DNA from: Planctomycetota bacterium
GTDB lineage: Bacteria > Planctomycetota > UBA1135 > UBA2386
Assembly (NCBI GenBank): GCA_016716265.1
Contig: JADJWQ010000006.1
Location: forward strand, 1,426,001 to 1,490,000
Reading direction: 5' to 3'
Length of the DNA stretch: 64,000 nucleotides
Positions 34,648 to 42,508 of the stretch are shown piece after piece. Position 1 is the stretch's first letter, and each line of letters opens with the position of its first letter. The position numbers and the translations under genes are program-made. Under the pieces are notes generated by a model. The model was not told the DNA's origin. It ran no database searches and was given only the letters and a program-made list of their open reading frames with translations.

Positions 34648-37600
34648 TCAGCGCCGGCGACGGCGACGCCGGGCGGGCGCCTCGTCGTCCCCGGTGGTCG
34701 CGCCGAAGTCGGGCGCGTCGTAGTCGCCGCGGCGCGCACCGCGCGCTTCGCCGGGCTCCTCGCTGCGGCGGCGCCGCGGCTCGGCGTCGCGGTCGCGCTC
34801 GGTGCCCTCGCCGAAGCCACGCTCGCGGACGACCGGCGCCGGGCGCGGCTCGTCGTCGACGAAGCCCGCCGACCGGCGCGGCCGCTCGGCGCGGGGCCGG
34901 TCGTCGTCGTAGCGCTCCCGGCGCGGACGGCCGTAGCCGCCACGCTCCTCGGCGCGGTCGGCAGGCTCGGGCTCGGCGCGCTCGCGCCGACCACGGCCGA
35001 CCTCGTCGTCGCGCTGGCGGCGGCCAGGACCGAAGCCCGGTGCCTCGGCGTCCCGGCCGCGCGACCCGCGGCCGCCCTCGCCACGCTCGCGGTGCCGCTC
35101 GCCGCGGCCGGGCCGCTCACGCGCGGCGCCCTCGCGACCGCGCGGGCCGCGCCGGTCGTCGCGCTGCGGGCGACCGCGGTCGCCGCCGCGAGGCCTGGGC
35201 AGCTCGATCTCGTCGTCGTCGTCAGCGGCGAAGCCGAGCTCGACGACCTCGCCGTCGTCGAGTTCGATCTCCTCCGCTTCGACGAACTCGGGCTCCTCGA
35301 GCTCGAACGGCAGCTCGTCGTCGTCGACGACCTCCTCGACCGCGCGACCACCGCGCCGCGGCCGCTCGCCGCGGCCACCGCGCCGACCCTCGTCGCGCCC
35401 GCGGTCGGGCCGCCGCTCCTCGCGGGCGGCACCGCGGCGCCCGCCATCACGATCGTCGCGCTCGTCCGCGCCACGCTCGTCCGCGCCACGCTCGGCGTCG
35501 CGATCGCGACGCTCGCGACCGCCGCGGTCCGCCCGCTCGCCACCGCGGTCCCGGCGATCCCGATCGCCCTCGCGCCGCGGTCCGCGACCACCGCGACGCT
35601 CCTCGCCGCCGGCGGCAGCAGGCGCGTCGCCGAGCAACGCGCGGCGACTGAGCTTGATCTTGCCGAAGTCGTCGATGTCGATGACCTTGACCTCGATCTC
35701 GTCGCCGATCGACACGACGTCCGTCACCGAACGGATGAACTCGTTCGACAGCTCGGAGACGTGCACGAGGCCCTCCTGACCGGGCAGGATCTCGACGAAG
35801 GCACCGAACTCCTTCACGCTCGTGACGCGGCCCTTGTAGACGGTGCCGACCTCGACGTCGGCCGTCATCTCCTTGATGCGCTTGATGCAGGCCTCGACCT
35901 TCGCCGCGTCCTGGCCGCACACCTCGACGGTGCCGTCGTCGACGACCGAGATGCGGCACTCGAACTCCTCCTGCATGCCGCGGATCGTGCGGCCCGCAGG
36001 GCCGATCACCGAGCCGATCTTCTCGGGCGGGATCGGGAACGACTCGAGCCGCGGCGCGTGCTGGCTGACCGACGCGCGCGGTCGATTGATGACGCCGAGC
36101 ATGTGCCTGAGGATGTAGAGGCGGCCCTTGCGCGCCTGCTCGAGCGCCTGCTGCATGGTCTCGCGCGAGAGGCCCTCGCACTTGATGTCCATCTGCAGGG
36201 CGGTGATGCCCTTGCCGCTGCCGGCGACCTTGAAGTCCATGTCGCCGCAGTGGTCCTCGGAGCCGAGGATGTCGGACAGGATCGCGACCTCCCGACCCTC
36301 GACGACGAGACCCATCGCGATGCCGGCGACCGGCTGCTGGATCGGCACACCGGCGTCCATCAGGGCGAGCGTCGCGCCGCAGACCGTCGCCATCGACGAC
36401 GAGCCGTTCGACTCCAGGATCTCGGACGTCAGCCGCAGGCTGTAGGCGAACTCCGACCGCTGCGGCAGCACCCGCTCGAGCGCGCGCTCGGCGAGCGCCC
36501 CGTGGCCGATCTCACGGCGACCGGGCGCCCCGAAGCGACGCACCTCACCGACGCTGAACGGCGGGAAGTTGTAGTGCAGCAGCCAGCGCTTGCGCTCCTC
36601 CGGGTAGATGCCGTCGATGATCTGCTGGTCGTCGACGGTGCCGAGCGTCGCGACGCACAGCGCCTGCGTCTCACCACGGGTGAACAGCGCCGAGCCGTGC
36701 ACGCGCGGCAGCACGCCGACGTCGATCGTCAGCTGCCGGATGTCCTCGGTGCCGCGGCCGTCCGCACGCTTGCCGCGGAGGATCGACTCGCGCTCGCCCT
36801 TCTTGAACAGCGAGTCGCAGACCGCGGAGACCGCCTTCTTGTGCTTCTGCGCCTCCTTGTCGGACGCGCCGGCGGGCGGCGGGAACGCCTCGACGACCGC
36901 GGCCTTGACGGCGGACTTGGCCTCGCTGCGCGAGTTCTTGTCGCCGCCGACCGGAGCCGCGCGCAGGGCGTCGCCGAATTGCTTCTCGATCGCCTTCGCG
37001 AGCGTGTCGTCCTTCGCCGGTGGCGGCAGGACGAGCTTCGGCTTGCCGGCCTTCGCGCACAGCTCATCGATCATGTCGACGATCTCGGTGCACACCTCGT
37101 GGCCGAGCTCCAAGGCCTCGAGGACGACCTCCTCCGGCAGCTGGTCCGCGCCGGCCTCGACCATCACGATCGCGTCGCGGTGCGCGCACACCGTCAGGTT
37201 GAGCCGGTTCTCCTCCGACCGCAGCTCGGTCCAGGTCGGATTGATGCGGAGCTTGCCGTCGATCAAACCGATGCGCACGGCCCCGACGGTCTTGCCATTG
37301 GGTATCGAGCTGATCGCGAGCGCGGCGAATGCCGAGATCGCGGCGACGATGTCGGAGTCGTTCTCCTTGTCGGTCGACAGCACCTGCACGAGCACCTGCG
37401 TCTCGCGCACGAAGCCGTCGTCGAACAGCGGCCGGATCGCGCGGTCGATGATGCGCGAGGTCAGGATCTCGCGGGTCGTCGGACGCCCCTCGCGCTTGAA
37501 GAAGCCACCGGGGAAGCGCCCCGCTGCCGCGGCCTTCTCGCGGTAGTCGACGGTCAGCGGAAAGAAGTCGATGTCCTCGCGCTCGCTCGGCGCGGCCTGC

Positions 37601-37932
37601 GCCGTCGCCAGGATCATCGTGTCGCCGTAGCGGGCGACGACCGCGCCGTCCGCCAGCCGCGCCATGCGGCCGGTCTCCAGGGTCAGCGTGCGCCCCCCGA
37701 TCTCCCGGCTCACGGTGACGGGGCCGGCCGGCGCCGCCGCACGGCTCGGTGCCGCACCCGACCCGGCGGGCTCGGAGGTGGCCGCACGTCGCGGCGCCTT
37801 CTTCGCGGCGGTCTTGCCGGACGCCGTGGTCCGGGACTTCGTCTGTCGCGACGGTTGCTGCTTCGCGGCACTCGTCTTCGCCGCGTTCGTCTTGCGCGCG
37901 TTCGTCTTGCGCGTCGTCTTCTTGGTTGCCAT
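34648..37932 (-). CDS. pnp: Polynucleotide phosphorylase with Lys-rich head and long Arg/Gly/Asp-rich tail
   Basis: PNPase degrades RNA 3' to 5' phosphorolytically. The 1,094 residues from ATG 37932 are far longer than the usual ~700. Residues 1-70 are a Lys/Thr/Ala-rich extension (MATKKTTRKTNARKTNAAKT). The core (about 72-771) has two RNase PH domains (RFPGGFFKREGRPTTREIL; HYNFPPFSVGEVRRFGAPGR), the KH domain (SVIGPAGRTIRGMQEEF), and S1 (VGTVYKGRVTSVKEFGAFVE). The last ~320 residues are low-complexity: RGG/RG and RD/ER runs interrupted by an acidic patch (DDDELPFELEEPEFVEAEEI) and scattered aromatic residues. The tail is in frame and uses the same G/C-rich third positions, so it is real coding. 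rpsO lies upstream on the same strand, a widespread pairing, with an 822-base spacer. Confidence 0.95.
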   Translation of the reverse strand: MATKKTTRKTNARKTNAAKTSAAKQQPSRQTKSRTTASGKTAAKKAPRRAATSEPAGSGAAPSRAAAPAGPVTVSREIGGRTLTLETGRMARLADGAVVARYGDTMILATAQAAPSEREDIDFFPLTVDYREKAAAAGRFPGGFFKREGRPTTREILTSRIIDRAIRPLFDDGFVRETQVLVQVLSTDKENDSDIVAAISAFAALAISSIPNGKTVGAVRIGLIDGKLRINPTWTELRSEENRLNLTVCAHRDAIVMVEAGADQLPEEVVLEALELGHEVCTEIVDMIDELCAKAGKPKLVLPPPAKDDTLAKAIEKQFGDALRAAPVGGDKNSRSEAKSAVKAAVVEAFPPPAGASDKEAQKHKKAVSAVCDSLFKKGERESILRGKRADGRGTEDIRQLTIDVGVLPRVHGSALFTRGETQALCVATLGTVDDQQIIDGIYPEERKRWLLHYNFPPFSVGEVRRFGAPGRREIGHGALAERALERVLPQRSEFAYSLRLTSEILESNGSSSMATVCGATLALMDAGVPIQQPVAGIAMGLVVEGREVAILSDILGSEDHCGDMDFKVAGSGKGITALQMDIKCEGLSRETMQQALEQARKGRLYILRHMLGVINRPRASVSQHAPRLESFPIPPEKIGSVIGPAGRTIRGMQEEFECRISVVDDGTVEVCGQDAAKVEACIKRIKEMTADVEVGTVYKGRVTSVKEFGAFVEILPGQEGLVHVSELSNEFIRSVTDVVSIGDEIEVKVIDIDDFGKIKLSRRALLGDAPAAAGGEERRGGRGPRREGDRDRRDRGGERADRGGRERRDRDAERGADERGADERDDRDGGRRGAAREERRPDRGRDEGRRGGRGERPRRGGRAVEEVVDDDELPFELEEPEFVEAEEIELDDGEVVELGFAADDDDEIELPRPRGGDRGRPQRDDRRGPRGREGAARERPGRGERHRERGEGGRGSRGRDAEAPGFGPGRRQRDDEVGRGRRERAEPEPADRAEERGGYGRPRRERYDDDRPRAERPRRSAGFVDDEPRPAPVVRERGFGEGTERDRDAEPRRRRSEEPGEARGARRGDYDAPDFGATTGDDEAPARRRRRRR

Positions 37933-38532
37933 CAGTTCGTTGGATTGCGCGCGGAGCGCGCGGGAGCGCTGTGCTCCCGGGGGCCGGATTCTCGATCCGG
38001 CGCGTGGGTCTCGAATGGACGGCGGCGCCGACCATTCGGCTCCGCGGTCGCGGCCATGTCGCGCCCGGCCCGATGCGGCCACGCGCGACCACGCCTGCGC
38101 ATTGCGCGTCAGGCACACACACGGCAGCGCCGGCATACCGGCCGCCCTGCCGATCGGCCGCCACGTCCGCGGGCGGCCGCTCGATCGCACGGGTGTCCGC
38201 GCAACCCGCGCCTCATCGTCGTCGGAGCGCACGAGCGCCCCGTCCATCGCGGTGCGCCGTGCGCCCCGCGGCTGTCAAAGAACCGTTGTCTGTCGTCGTC
38301 GTCTGCTTCGTCTTCTTCGTCTTCCAACCTGGCCGCGGGTCCGACCGCGACGGCCGTCCGACGGCCACCACGGCACCGGTGCGCGCGAGCCCCGCTCGCG
38401 CGTGCGGCATCCACGCCTGCCGAGCACCTCGCGGAAGGGCTCGCGGCGTGGCTTCGAGGGGGACGACCGCGGAGCATCGCGCGCACCTCGGTGCGCGCTC
38501 CGCGAGGCGTCCGGCCTCGGCTCGAGTTTTCA

Positions 38533-38556
38533 ATCCGGTCTTCTATCCGGTCTTCT
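38533..38556. repeat. Perfect 12-base tandem repeat in the rpsO-pnp spacer
   Basis: ATCCGGTCTTCT occurs twice in direct succession (minus strand AGAAGACCGGAT). It is lower in GC than its surroundings. Confidence 0.7.
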
Positions 38557-38710
38557 GTTCAGGCCGATCCGCGATCGCGCCCGTGCGAGGCGTGCCAGGG
38601 TCGAGCCACCACCGGGCCAGACCGCGCCGTGCGCCGGTCCGACGGACTCCCCGCTCGGCCTCCACCGGCCAGCGCCAGGCTCCGTCAGCAGCGGCGGCAC
38701 CTGGAGCACC

Positions 38711-38738
38711 GGAACCGGACCAGCGGAACCGGACCAGC
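38711..38738. repeat. Perfect 14-base tandem repeat just downstream of rpsO
   Basis: GGAACCGGACCAGC occurs twice without a gap, 16 bases beyond the rpsO stop. It contains no strong hairpin of its own. Confidence 0.7.
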
Positions 38739-38754
38739 AGAACAGGCCGCCGCG

Positions 38755-39024
38755 TCAGCGGCGCAGGCCCAGCCGCTGCGTGATCGCCACGTAGCGCTCG
38801 TGCGCCGTGCGATCGAGGTAGCGCAGCAGCTTCGTGCGGCGGCTCACCTTCGCGAGCAGGCCGCGGCGCGAGTGGAAGTCCTTCTTGTGAAGGCGCAGGT
38901 GCTCGGTGAGCTGCTCGATGTCCTTCGACAGCAGCGCGATCTGCACCTCGGGAGAGCCGGAGTCGTTCTCGTGGGTCCGGAACTCCGTGATGATCTCGGA
39001 ACGCTTGTCTTTCGTCAGTGCCAT
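38755..39024 (-). CDS. rpsO: 30S ribosomal protein S15
   Basis: S15 binds 16S rRNA early in 30S assembly. The 89 residues from ATG 39024 match the family in length and sequence: ALTKDKRSEIITEFRTHEND, GSPEVQIALLSKDIEQLTEH, LHKKDFHSRRGLLAKVSRR, and the C-terminal YVAITQRLGLRR. It is followed on the same strand by pnp, the usual order, but with a wide gap. A promoter about 240 bases upstream gives a long leader, consistent with the autoregulation known for S15 mRNAs in other bacteria (inferred here). Confidence 0.98.
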   Translation of the reverse strand: MALTKDKRSEIITEFRTHENDSGSPEVQIALLSKDIEQLTEHLRLHKKDFHSRRGLLAKVSRRTKLLRYLDRTAHERYVAITQRLGLRR

Positions 39025-39048
39025 CCCTGGGGCCCTTCGTCGTTCGAT

Positions 39049-39073
39049 CGACTCGGAATCACGACTCGGAATC
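39049..39073. repeat. Direct repeat in the rpsO leader
   Basis: CGACTCGGAATC occurs twice with one base between (39,049-39,060 and 39,062-39,073), 25 bases before the rpsO start codon. It may belong to an S15-binding or operator structure. Confidence 0.55.
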
Positions 39074-39266
39074 GTGACACGGAAACTGCGAGCATCGCGG
39101 CGCTCATCGCGCCGGGCGCGCCTCCCGACCGGGAAGCGCCCTCCGCGGGTGCGGAGATGATCGCGGGCCGACGCTGTGCCATGGGCCGACGCGCTCGAGC
39201 CAGGGGTGCTCCAGCTGCGCGGTCCCCTCCGCCGTCGTGGCGGAGGACTGCGGCGTCCGGACGCAG

Positions 39267-39294
39267 AGTGTAGGGACCGCATCGGCAGATGCAA
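39267..39294 (-). promoter_or_regulatory. Promoter of rpsO
   Basis: On the minus strand TTGCAT (39,289-39,294) and TACACT (39,267-39,272) are separated by 16 bases. Transcription would start near 39,260, giving a leader of about 235 bases. The remaining part of the gap up to 39,370 shows no other feature. Confidence 0.6.
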
Positions 39295-39370
39295 CCGTGC
39301 AACCCGAGAGCGCCCGCACCGGGAGCGGCGGCTGCATCCCGGGGCGGTCGGCCCGGACCCGTCGACCCGG

Positions 39371-40081
39371 TCAGCCGTCGTGCTCGGTCGCGGTCTCGCC
39401 CTCCTCGCCGCCGGCCGTGCCGCCCGGCGTGGACGCCGGCGCCGCCGGGGCGCCTGCGGCGCCGCCCTGCGGGCGAACGCGCCGCTCGGGGATCTGCTGG
39501 GCGAGCAGCGCCGCGAGGGTCTCGATCGACTGTCGCGTCCGCGACGCCCGGCCGATCTCGGCGGCACCCTGGCCACCGGGCTTCAACGAGCCCTCGAAGC
39601 TGCCGAAGCACAGCTCCGCGCCGGTCTCGGTGTCGAGCATCAGCAGCTCGATCGCGAACTCGACCTTCGGCTTCGACAGCATCAGGTCGGTCACGTCCCA
39701 GCGCGTGACGCGGAGGCCGAGGATCGCGTCCTCCTGGAACCGCGACCGCAGCGTCGTGAGCCACGCGACCTCGGTCGGTGAGCCGCGGTCGGCGGTCCCG
39801 CCCTGCGCGAGGACGTCGTTGACGTAGCCGGGGGCGAGGGGCGTGTAGAGGCGCTGCGCGAGCTGGCGCGACAGCTCGTCGCGGAACAGCGGTTCCAGCT
39901 CCGCGAAGCCGCGCTCGGGGGTCGCGTCCTCGACCGGCAGGATCGCGAGGTCGGCCGGCGCGCGCGACTGGAACAACGGCGCGACCTGGATGCTCGCCCG
40001 GATCTGCGCCGGCTGACCGGTCTGACAGCCCGACAGCGCGAGCGACAGCGTCGAGACGACAATGGCGAGGGCGATGCGCAT
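39371..40081 (-). CDS. Putative outer-membrane lipoprotein, GNA1162/DUF799-like
   Basis: The 236 residues from ATG 40081 begin with a lipoprotein signal (ALAIVVSTLSLALSGC, lipobox LSGC). The mature domain (about 35-200) has LAILPVEDATPERGFAELEP, LSRQLAQRLYTPLAPGYVND and FEGSLKPGG, reminiscent of the GNA1162/DUF799 and related periplasmic lipoproteins. A Gly/Ala/Pro-rich tail closes it. GGAGG stands about ten bases before the ATG, an unusually clear ribosome site for this window. It is divergent from the TssBC fusion (113-base gap), so a functional link is possible but unproven. Confidence 0.7.
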   Translation of the reverse strand: MRIALAIVVSTLSLALSGCQTGQPAQIRASIQVAPLFQSRAPADLAILPVEDATPERGFAELEPLFRDELSRQLAQRLYTPLAPGYVNDVLAQGGTADRGSPTEVAWLTTLRSRFQEDAILGLRVTRWDVTDLMLSKPKVEFAIELLMLDTETGAELCFGSFEGSLKPGGQGAAEIGRASRTRQSIETLAALLAQQIPERRVRPQGGAAGAPAAPASTPGGTAGGEEGETATEHDG

Positions 40082-40103
40082 CCGATTCCAGGCCTCCGCC
40101 GGC

Positions 40104-40109
40104 AGGGTA
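40104..40109 (-). promoter_or_regulatory. -10 like TACCCT for the lipoprotein gene
   Basis: The minus-strand TACCCT lies 22 bases before ATG 40081, with GGAGG between them. Confidence 0.35.
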
Positions 40110-40158
40110 ACCGAGCCCAGCCCGGGCGGTCCACACCGAGCTGATCGTCCGGGCGCGC

Positions 40159-40164
40159 TAAGCT
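40159..40164 (+). promoter_or_regulatory. -10 like TAAGCT for the TssBC fusion gene
   Basis: TAAGCT lies 30 bases before ATG 40195. A clear Shine-Dalgarno AGGAG (about 8 bases before the ATG) follows, so this gene has a conventional leader, unlike most neighbours. Confidence 0.35.
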
Positions 40165-40194
40165 GCGCGGCGACCACCCGCAGGAGCCCGAACC

Positions 40195-41772
40195 ATGACC
40201 CACGGATCCGACCGACCGTCCCGCGTGCGCCTGCAGTTCAGCGCCCCGAGCGGCGACGAGCTCCGCGCGCCGCCGCCCGCCGTGCTGGTGCTCGCCGACC
40301 TCGGCCTCGCTGCGCAGGCCGCGCCGCTCGGGGAGCGCACGCCGGTCGAGCTCGATCCGCTGACCTTCGACGACCGCCTCGCCGAGCTGCGCCCGGAGGT
40401 CGACGTGACGATCCCGGACTGGCTCGCCGGCGGCGCCGAGCTGCCGCTGCGGATCGCGGTCGAGGACCTCGACGACCTCGAGCCGGAGCGCCTGTGCCGG
40501 CGCGTCGCGCCGCTCGCCGAGCGGATCGCACGCCGGCGCGGCGCCGGCGACGACGCGCTGCTGTCGGCCTGGGTGCTGTCGGTCGCCGGCGCACCCGAGC
40601 TGCGCCGCGTCGAGGCGGTGTGGCGCGGGCTGCGGCGGCTCGCACAGGCCGGCGCGGACGGCGACCCCGTGCGCGTCGGCGTGCTGCACGTCACCCGCGC
40701 CGAGCTCGCGAGCGACCTCGCGAGCGGACCCGGCGTGATCCGCTCGCTGCTCGCAGCACCCTTCGACCACGCCGGGGCGACGCCGTGGACGTTCGTCGCG
40801 ACCGACCTCGCGATCGGCCGCGACGCGGGGGACCGCGCGCTGCTCGCCGCGCTCGCGCGCGCGGGCGGAGCGGTCCACGCACCGGTGCTCGCCGACGCGG
40901 CACCCGCGCTGCTCGGGCTCGAGGCGTTCGCGGCACGCGCGCTGGCCGAGCTCGACGCACCGCCATCGCTCGCCGACTGGGGCGACGACCCGGACTGGCG
41001 CGCCTTCCTCGCGTCGGACGACGCGCGCTGGGCGGTCCTGTGCCTGCCGCGCGTGCTGCAGCGGCCCGCGCTGGGCTCGCTCGACCTGCCGGTCCGCGCG
41101 TTCGGCTGGCAGTCGCCACCGATGGACGACGACCGCCTGCATTGCTGGGGTGGCGCCGCGCTGGCGCTCGCCGAATGCGCCGCGCGGTCGCTCGCGACGA
41201 TCGGCTGGCCGACCGCCATCACCGGCGTGGCGGGCGGCGGGTTGCTCGAGGCCTTGCCGGTCACCTACAGCGACGCCGGCGGCGAGCCGCTGGTGATCGG
41301 ACCGACCGAGGTCCCGGTGTCCGACACGCTCGAACGGCGGCTGGCCGCCGCCGGCTACGCGACGCTCGTCGCCATGCGCAATTCGGACCGCGCCGTGTTC
41401 CTCAGCGCGCCGAGCCTCGCCGCGGCGGCGCCGGCGAGCGGGCCCGGCGGTCGACTGCGCGATGCCCTGGTCGCGGGGCGCGTCACGCAGGTGCTCCGCG
41501 CGCTGGCGCGCGACGGGTCGGACCGCGACGCCTCGCCGGACGAGCGCGGTCGGACGCTCGCGGCGTGGCTCGCCGCGATGACCGCCGCGGGAGACCGACC
41601 GCCGGTCGCCGAGCGCCCGCTCCGCAGCGCGCGCCTGCGGATCGCGACCGAAGCCGGACCCGACGGTGCGCTGCGCGTCGAGCTGGAGCTCGTGCCGGGG
41701 CTCGGCTTCGAACCCGACGCCACGGCGCTGCACACTGCGTTCGACCTGCCGACGGTCGGGCGTCCCGGCTGA
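40195..41772 (+). CDS. Fused TssB-TssC contractile sheath protein (type VI secretion-like)
   Basis: TssB and TssC normally form, as separate proteins, the contractile sheath of type VI secretion. Here 525 residues join both. Residues 1-115 read as TssB (VLVLADLGL, GERTPVELDPLTFDDRLAEL, then LPLRIAVEDLDDLEPERLC and VAPLAERIARRR). Residues ~150-430 read as TssC (PELRRVEAVWRGLRRL, RVGVLHVTRAELASDL, AVHAPVLADAAPALLGLEAF, DWRAFLASDDARWAVLCLPRVLQRP in parts, WPTAITGVAGGGLLEALP, GPTEVPVSDTLERRLAAAGY). The length is shorter than TssB plus TssC (about 660). No other tss gene is in the window. It might serve a type VI-like or another contractile apparatus, with remaining genes elsewhere. Family assignment is by motif; function is inferred. 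Confidence 0.82.
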   Translation: MTHGSDRPSRVRLQFSAPSGDELRAPPPAVLVLADLGLAAQAAPLGERTPVELDPLTFDDRLAELRPEVDVTIPDWLAGGAELPLRIAVEDLDDLEPERLCRRVAPLAERIARRRGAGDDALLSAWVLSVAGAPELRRVEAVWRGLRRLAQAGADGDPVRVGVLHVTRAELASDLASGPGVIRSLLAAPFDHAGATPWTFVATDLAIGRDAGDRALLAALARAGGAVHAPVLADAAPALLGLEAFAARALAELDAPPSLADWGDDPDWRAFLASDDARWAVLCLPRVLQRPALGSLDLPVRAFGWQSPPMDDDRLHCWGGAALALAECAARSLATIGWPTAITGVAGGGLLEALPVTYSDAGGEPLVIGPTEVPVSDTLERRLAAAGYATLVAMRNSDRAVFLSAPSLAAAAPASGPGGRLRDALVAGRVTQVLRALARDGSDRDASPDERGRTLAAWLAAMTAAGDRPPVAERPLRSARLRIATEAGPDGALRVELELVPGLGFEPDATALHTAFDLPTVGRPG

Positions 41773-41800
41773 GCGGGTCGCCGCGCGCACCGCGATACCG

Positions 41801-42508
41801 TCAGGATGCCGGCTCGGACCAGGCGCGTCGGCTGCGCACGCACGATTCGCAGGCGCACGTGGCCGGGTCGGAAGCGGCCTCGTAGCAGCTCCAGAACTCG
41901 TCGCGGCCGAGCCCGAGCCGGCGGGCCGCGGCGACGATGCCGCGCTTGTCGAGCGCGAGCGTCGGACTCCGCACCACCACGCCCGAGCGGGTGCCGAGCT
42001 GCAATGCTTCGTCCATCGCACGCGCGAACGACTCCGAATTGTCGGCGAACGTGGCCGCCTCCTCCCGATTGAATCCGACCAGCACCGCGTCGGCGCCGAC
42101 GGCCTCGGCGAACGCCGCCGCCGCCGCGACCAGCACGACGTTGCGAGCCGGCACCCACACCGCAGCGGCGCTCGCGTGGTCGCCCGGGTCGGACTCGGTG
42201 CGTTGCGGCAGCTCGACGCCCGTGCCCGCGTGCAATGCCGACCCGGCTGCGCGGGCGGCGTCTCCGAGCCATGGCAACGGCAATGCACGCCAACGCACCC
42301 CGAAGCGAGCGGCGAGGCGCCGACTCGCGTCGGCCTCGCGGCGCGCGGCGCGCTGGCCGTAGTCGGCGCAGAGCGCGAGCGCGACCTCGCCACCGCCGGC
42401 GATCCACATCGCCATGGCGACGCCGGAGTCGAGCCCTCCTGACAACAATGCGACCGCGCGGCCGGGGCGGTCGCTCGGGCCAGCCGGTGCGGCGCCGCCC
42501 GTGGTCAT
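41801..42508 (-). CDS. queC: 7-cyano-7-deazaguanine synthase
   Basis: QueC makes preQ0 from 7-carboxy-7-deazaguanine for queuosine or other deazapurines. The 235 residues have the PP-loop AVALLSGGLDSGVAM, ALCADYGQRAARRE, VWVPARNVVLVAAAAAFAEA, VLVGFNREEAATFADNS, and the zinc-binding end SCYEAASDPATCACESCVRS with four cysteines. ATG 42508 overlaps the stop of the upstream lipoprotein gene (ATGA), so translation is coupled although the functions are unrelated. Other que genes are not in the window. Confidence 0.96.
   Translation of the reverse strand: MTTGGAAPAGPSDRPGRAVALLSGGLDSGVAMAMWIAGGGEVALALCADYGQRAARREADASRRLAARFGVRWRALPLPWLGDAARAAGSALHAGTGVELPQRTESDPGDHASAAAVWVPARNVVLVAAAAAFAEAVGADAVLVGFNREEAATFADNSESFARAMDEALQLGTRSGVVVRSPTLALDKRGIVAAARRLGLGRDEFWSCYEAASDPATCACESCVRSRRAWSEPAS

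Larger units (their letters stand above)
37933..38754 (-). other. 822-base rpsO-pnp spacer without a recognisable gene
   Basis: I found no supported gene in this long gap. Besides the tandem repeats listed separately, it has a purine-rich minus-strand stretch of GAAGACGAAG/GACGACGAC units (38,280-38,330) and an isolated TTGACA on the minus strand (38,273-38,278) without a convincing -10 partner. It may be a long regulated pnp leader; an antisense or small RNA cannot be excluded. Confidence 0.4.

Noticed and set aside
34650..35620. Repetitive DNA resembling a repeat array at the 3' end of pnp
   Set aside because: The repeats are irregular and follow codons of the RGG/RD-rich tail; there are no constant repeats with unique spacers, so it is not a CRISPR array.
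38250..38278. Consensus -35 TTGACA on the minus strand as a pnp promoter
   Set aside because: No acceptable -10 at 16-18 bases; kept only as a remark in the spacer entry.
38109..38486. Minus-strand open frame of 125 codons in the rpsO-pnp spacer
   Set aside because: Low-complexity Arg/Ala/Cys sequence without a ribosome site or signal; not distinguishable from chance at this GC content.
30631..39273. A plus-strand open frame of 2,880 codons opposite the sigma-54 activator, pnp and rpsO genes
   Set aside because: It is the antisense shadow of GC-rich genes; its peptide is Arg/His/Asp-rich low complexity with no domain, while the minus strand encodes recognisable families.
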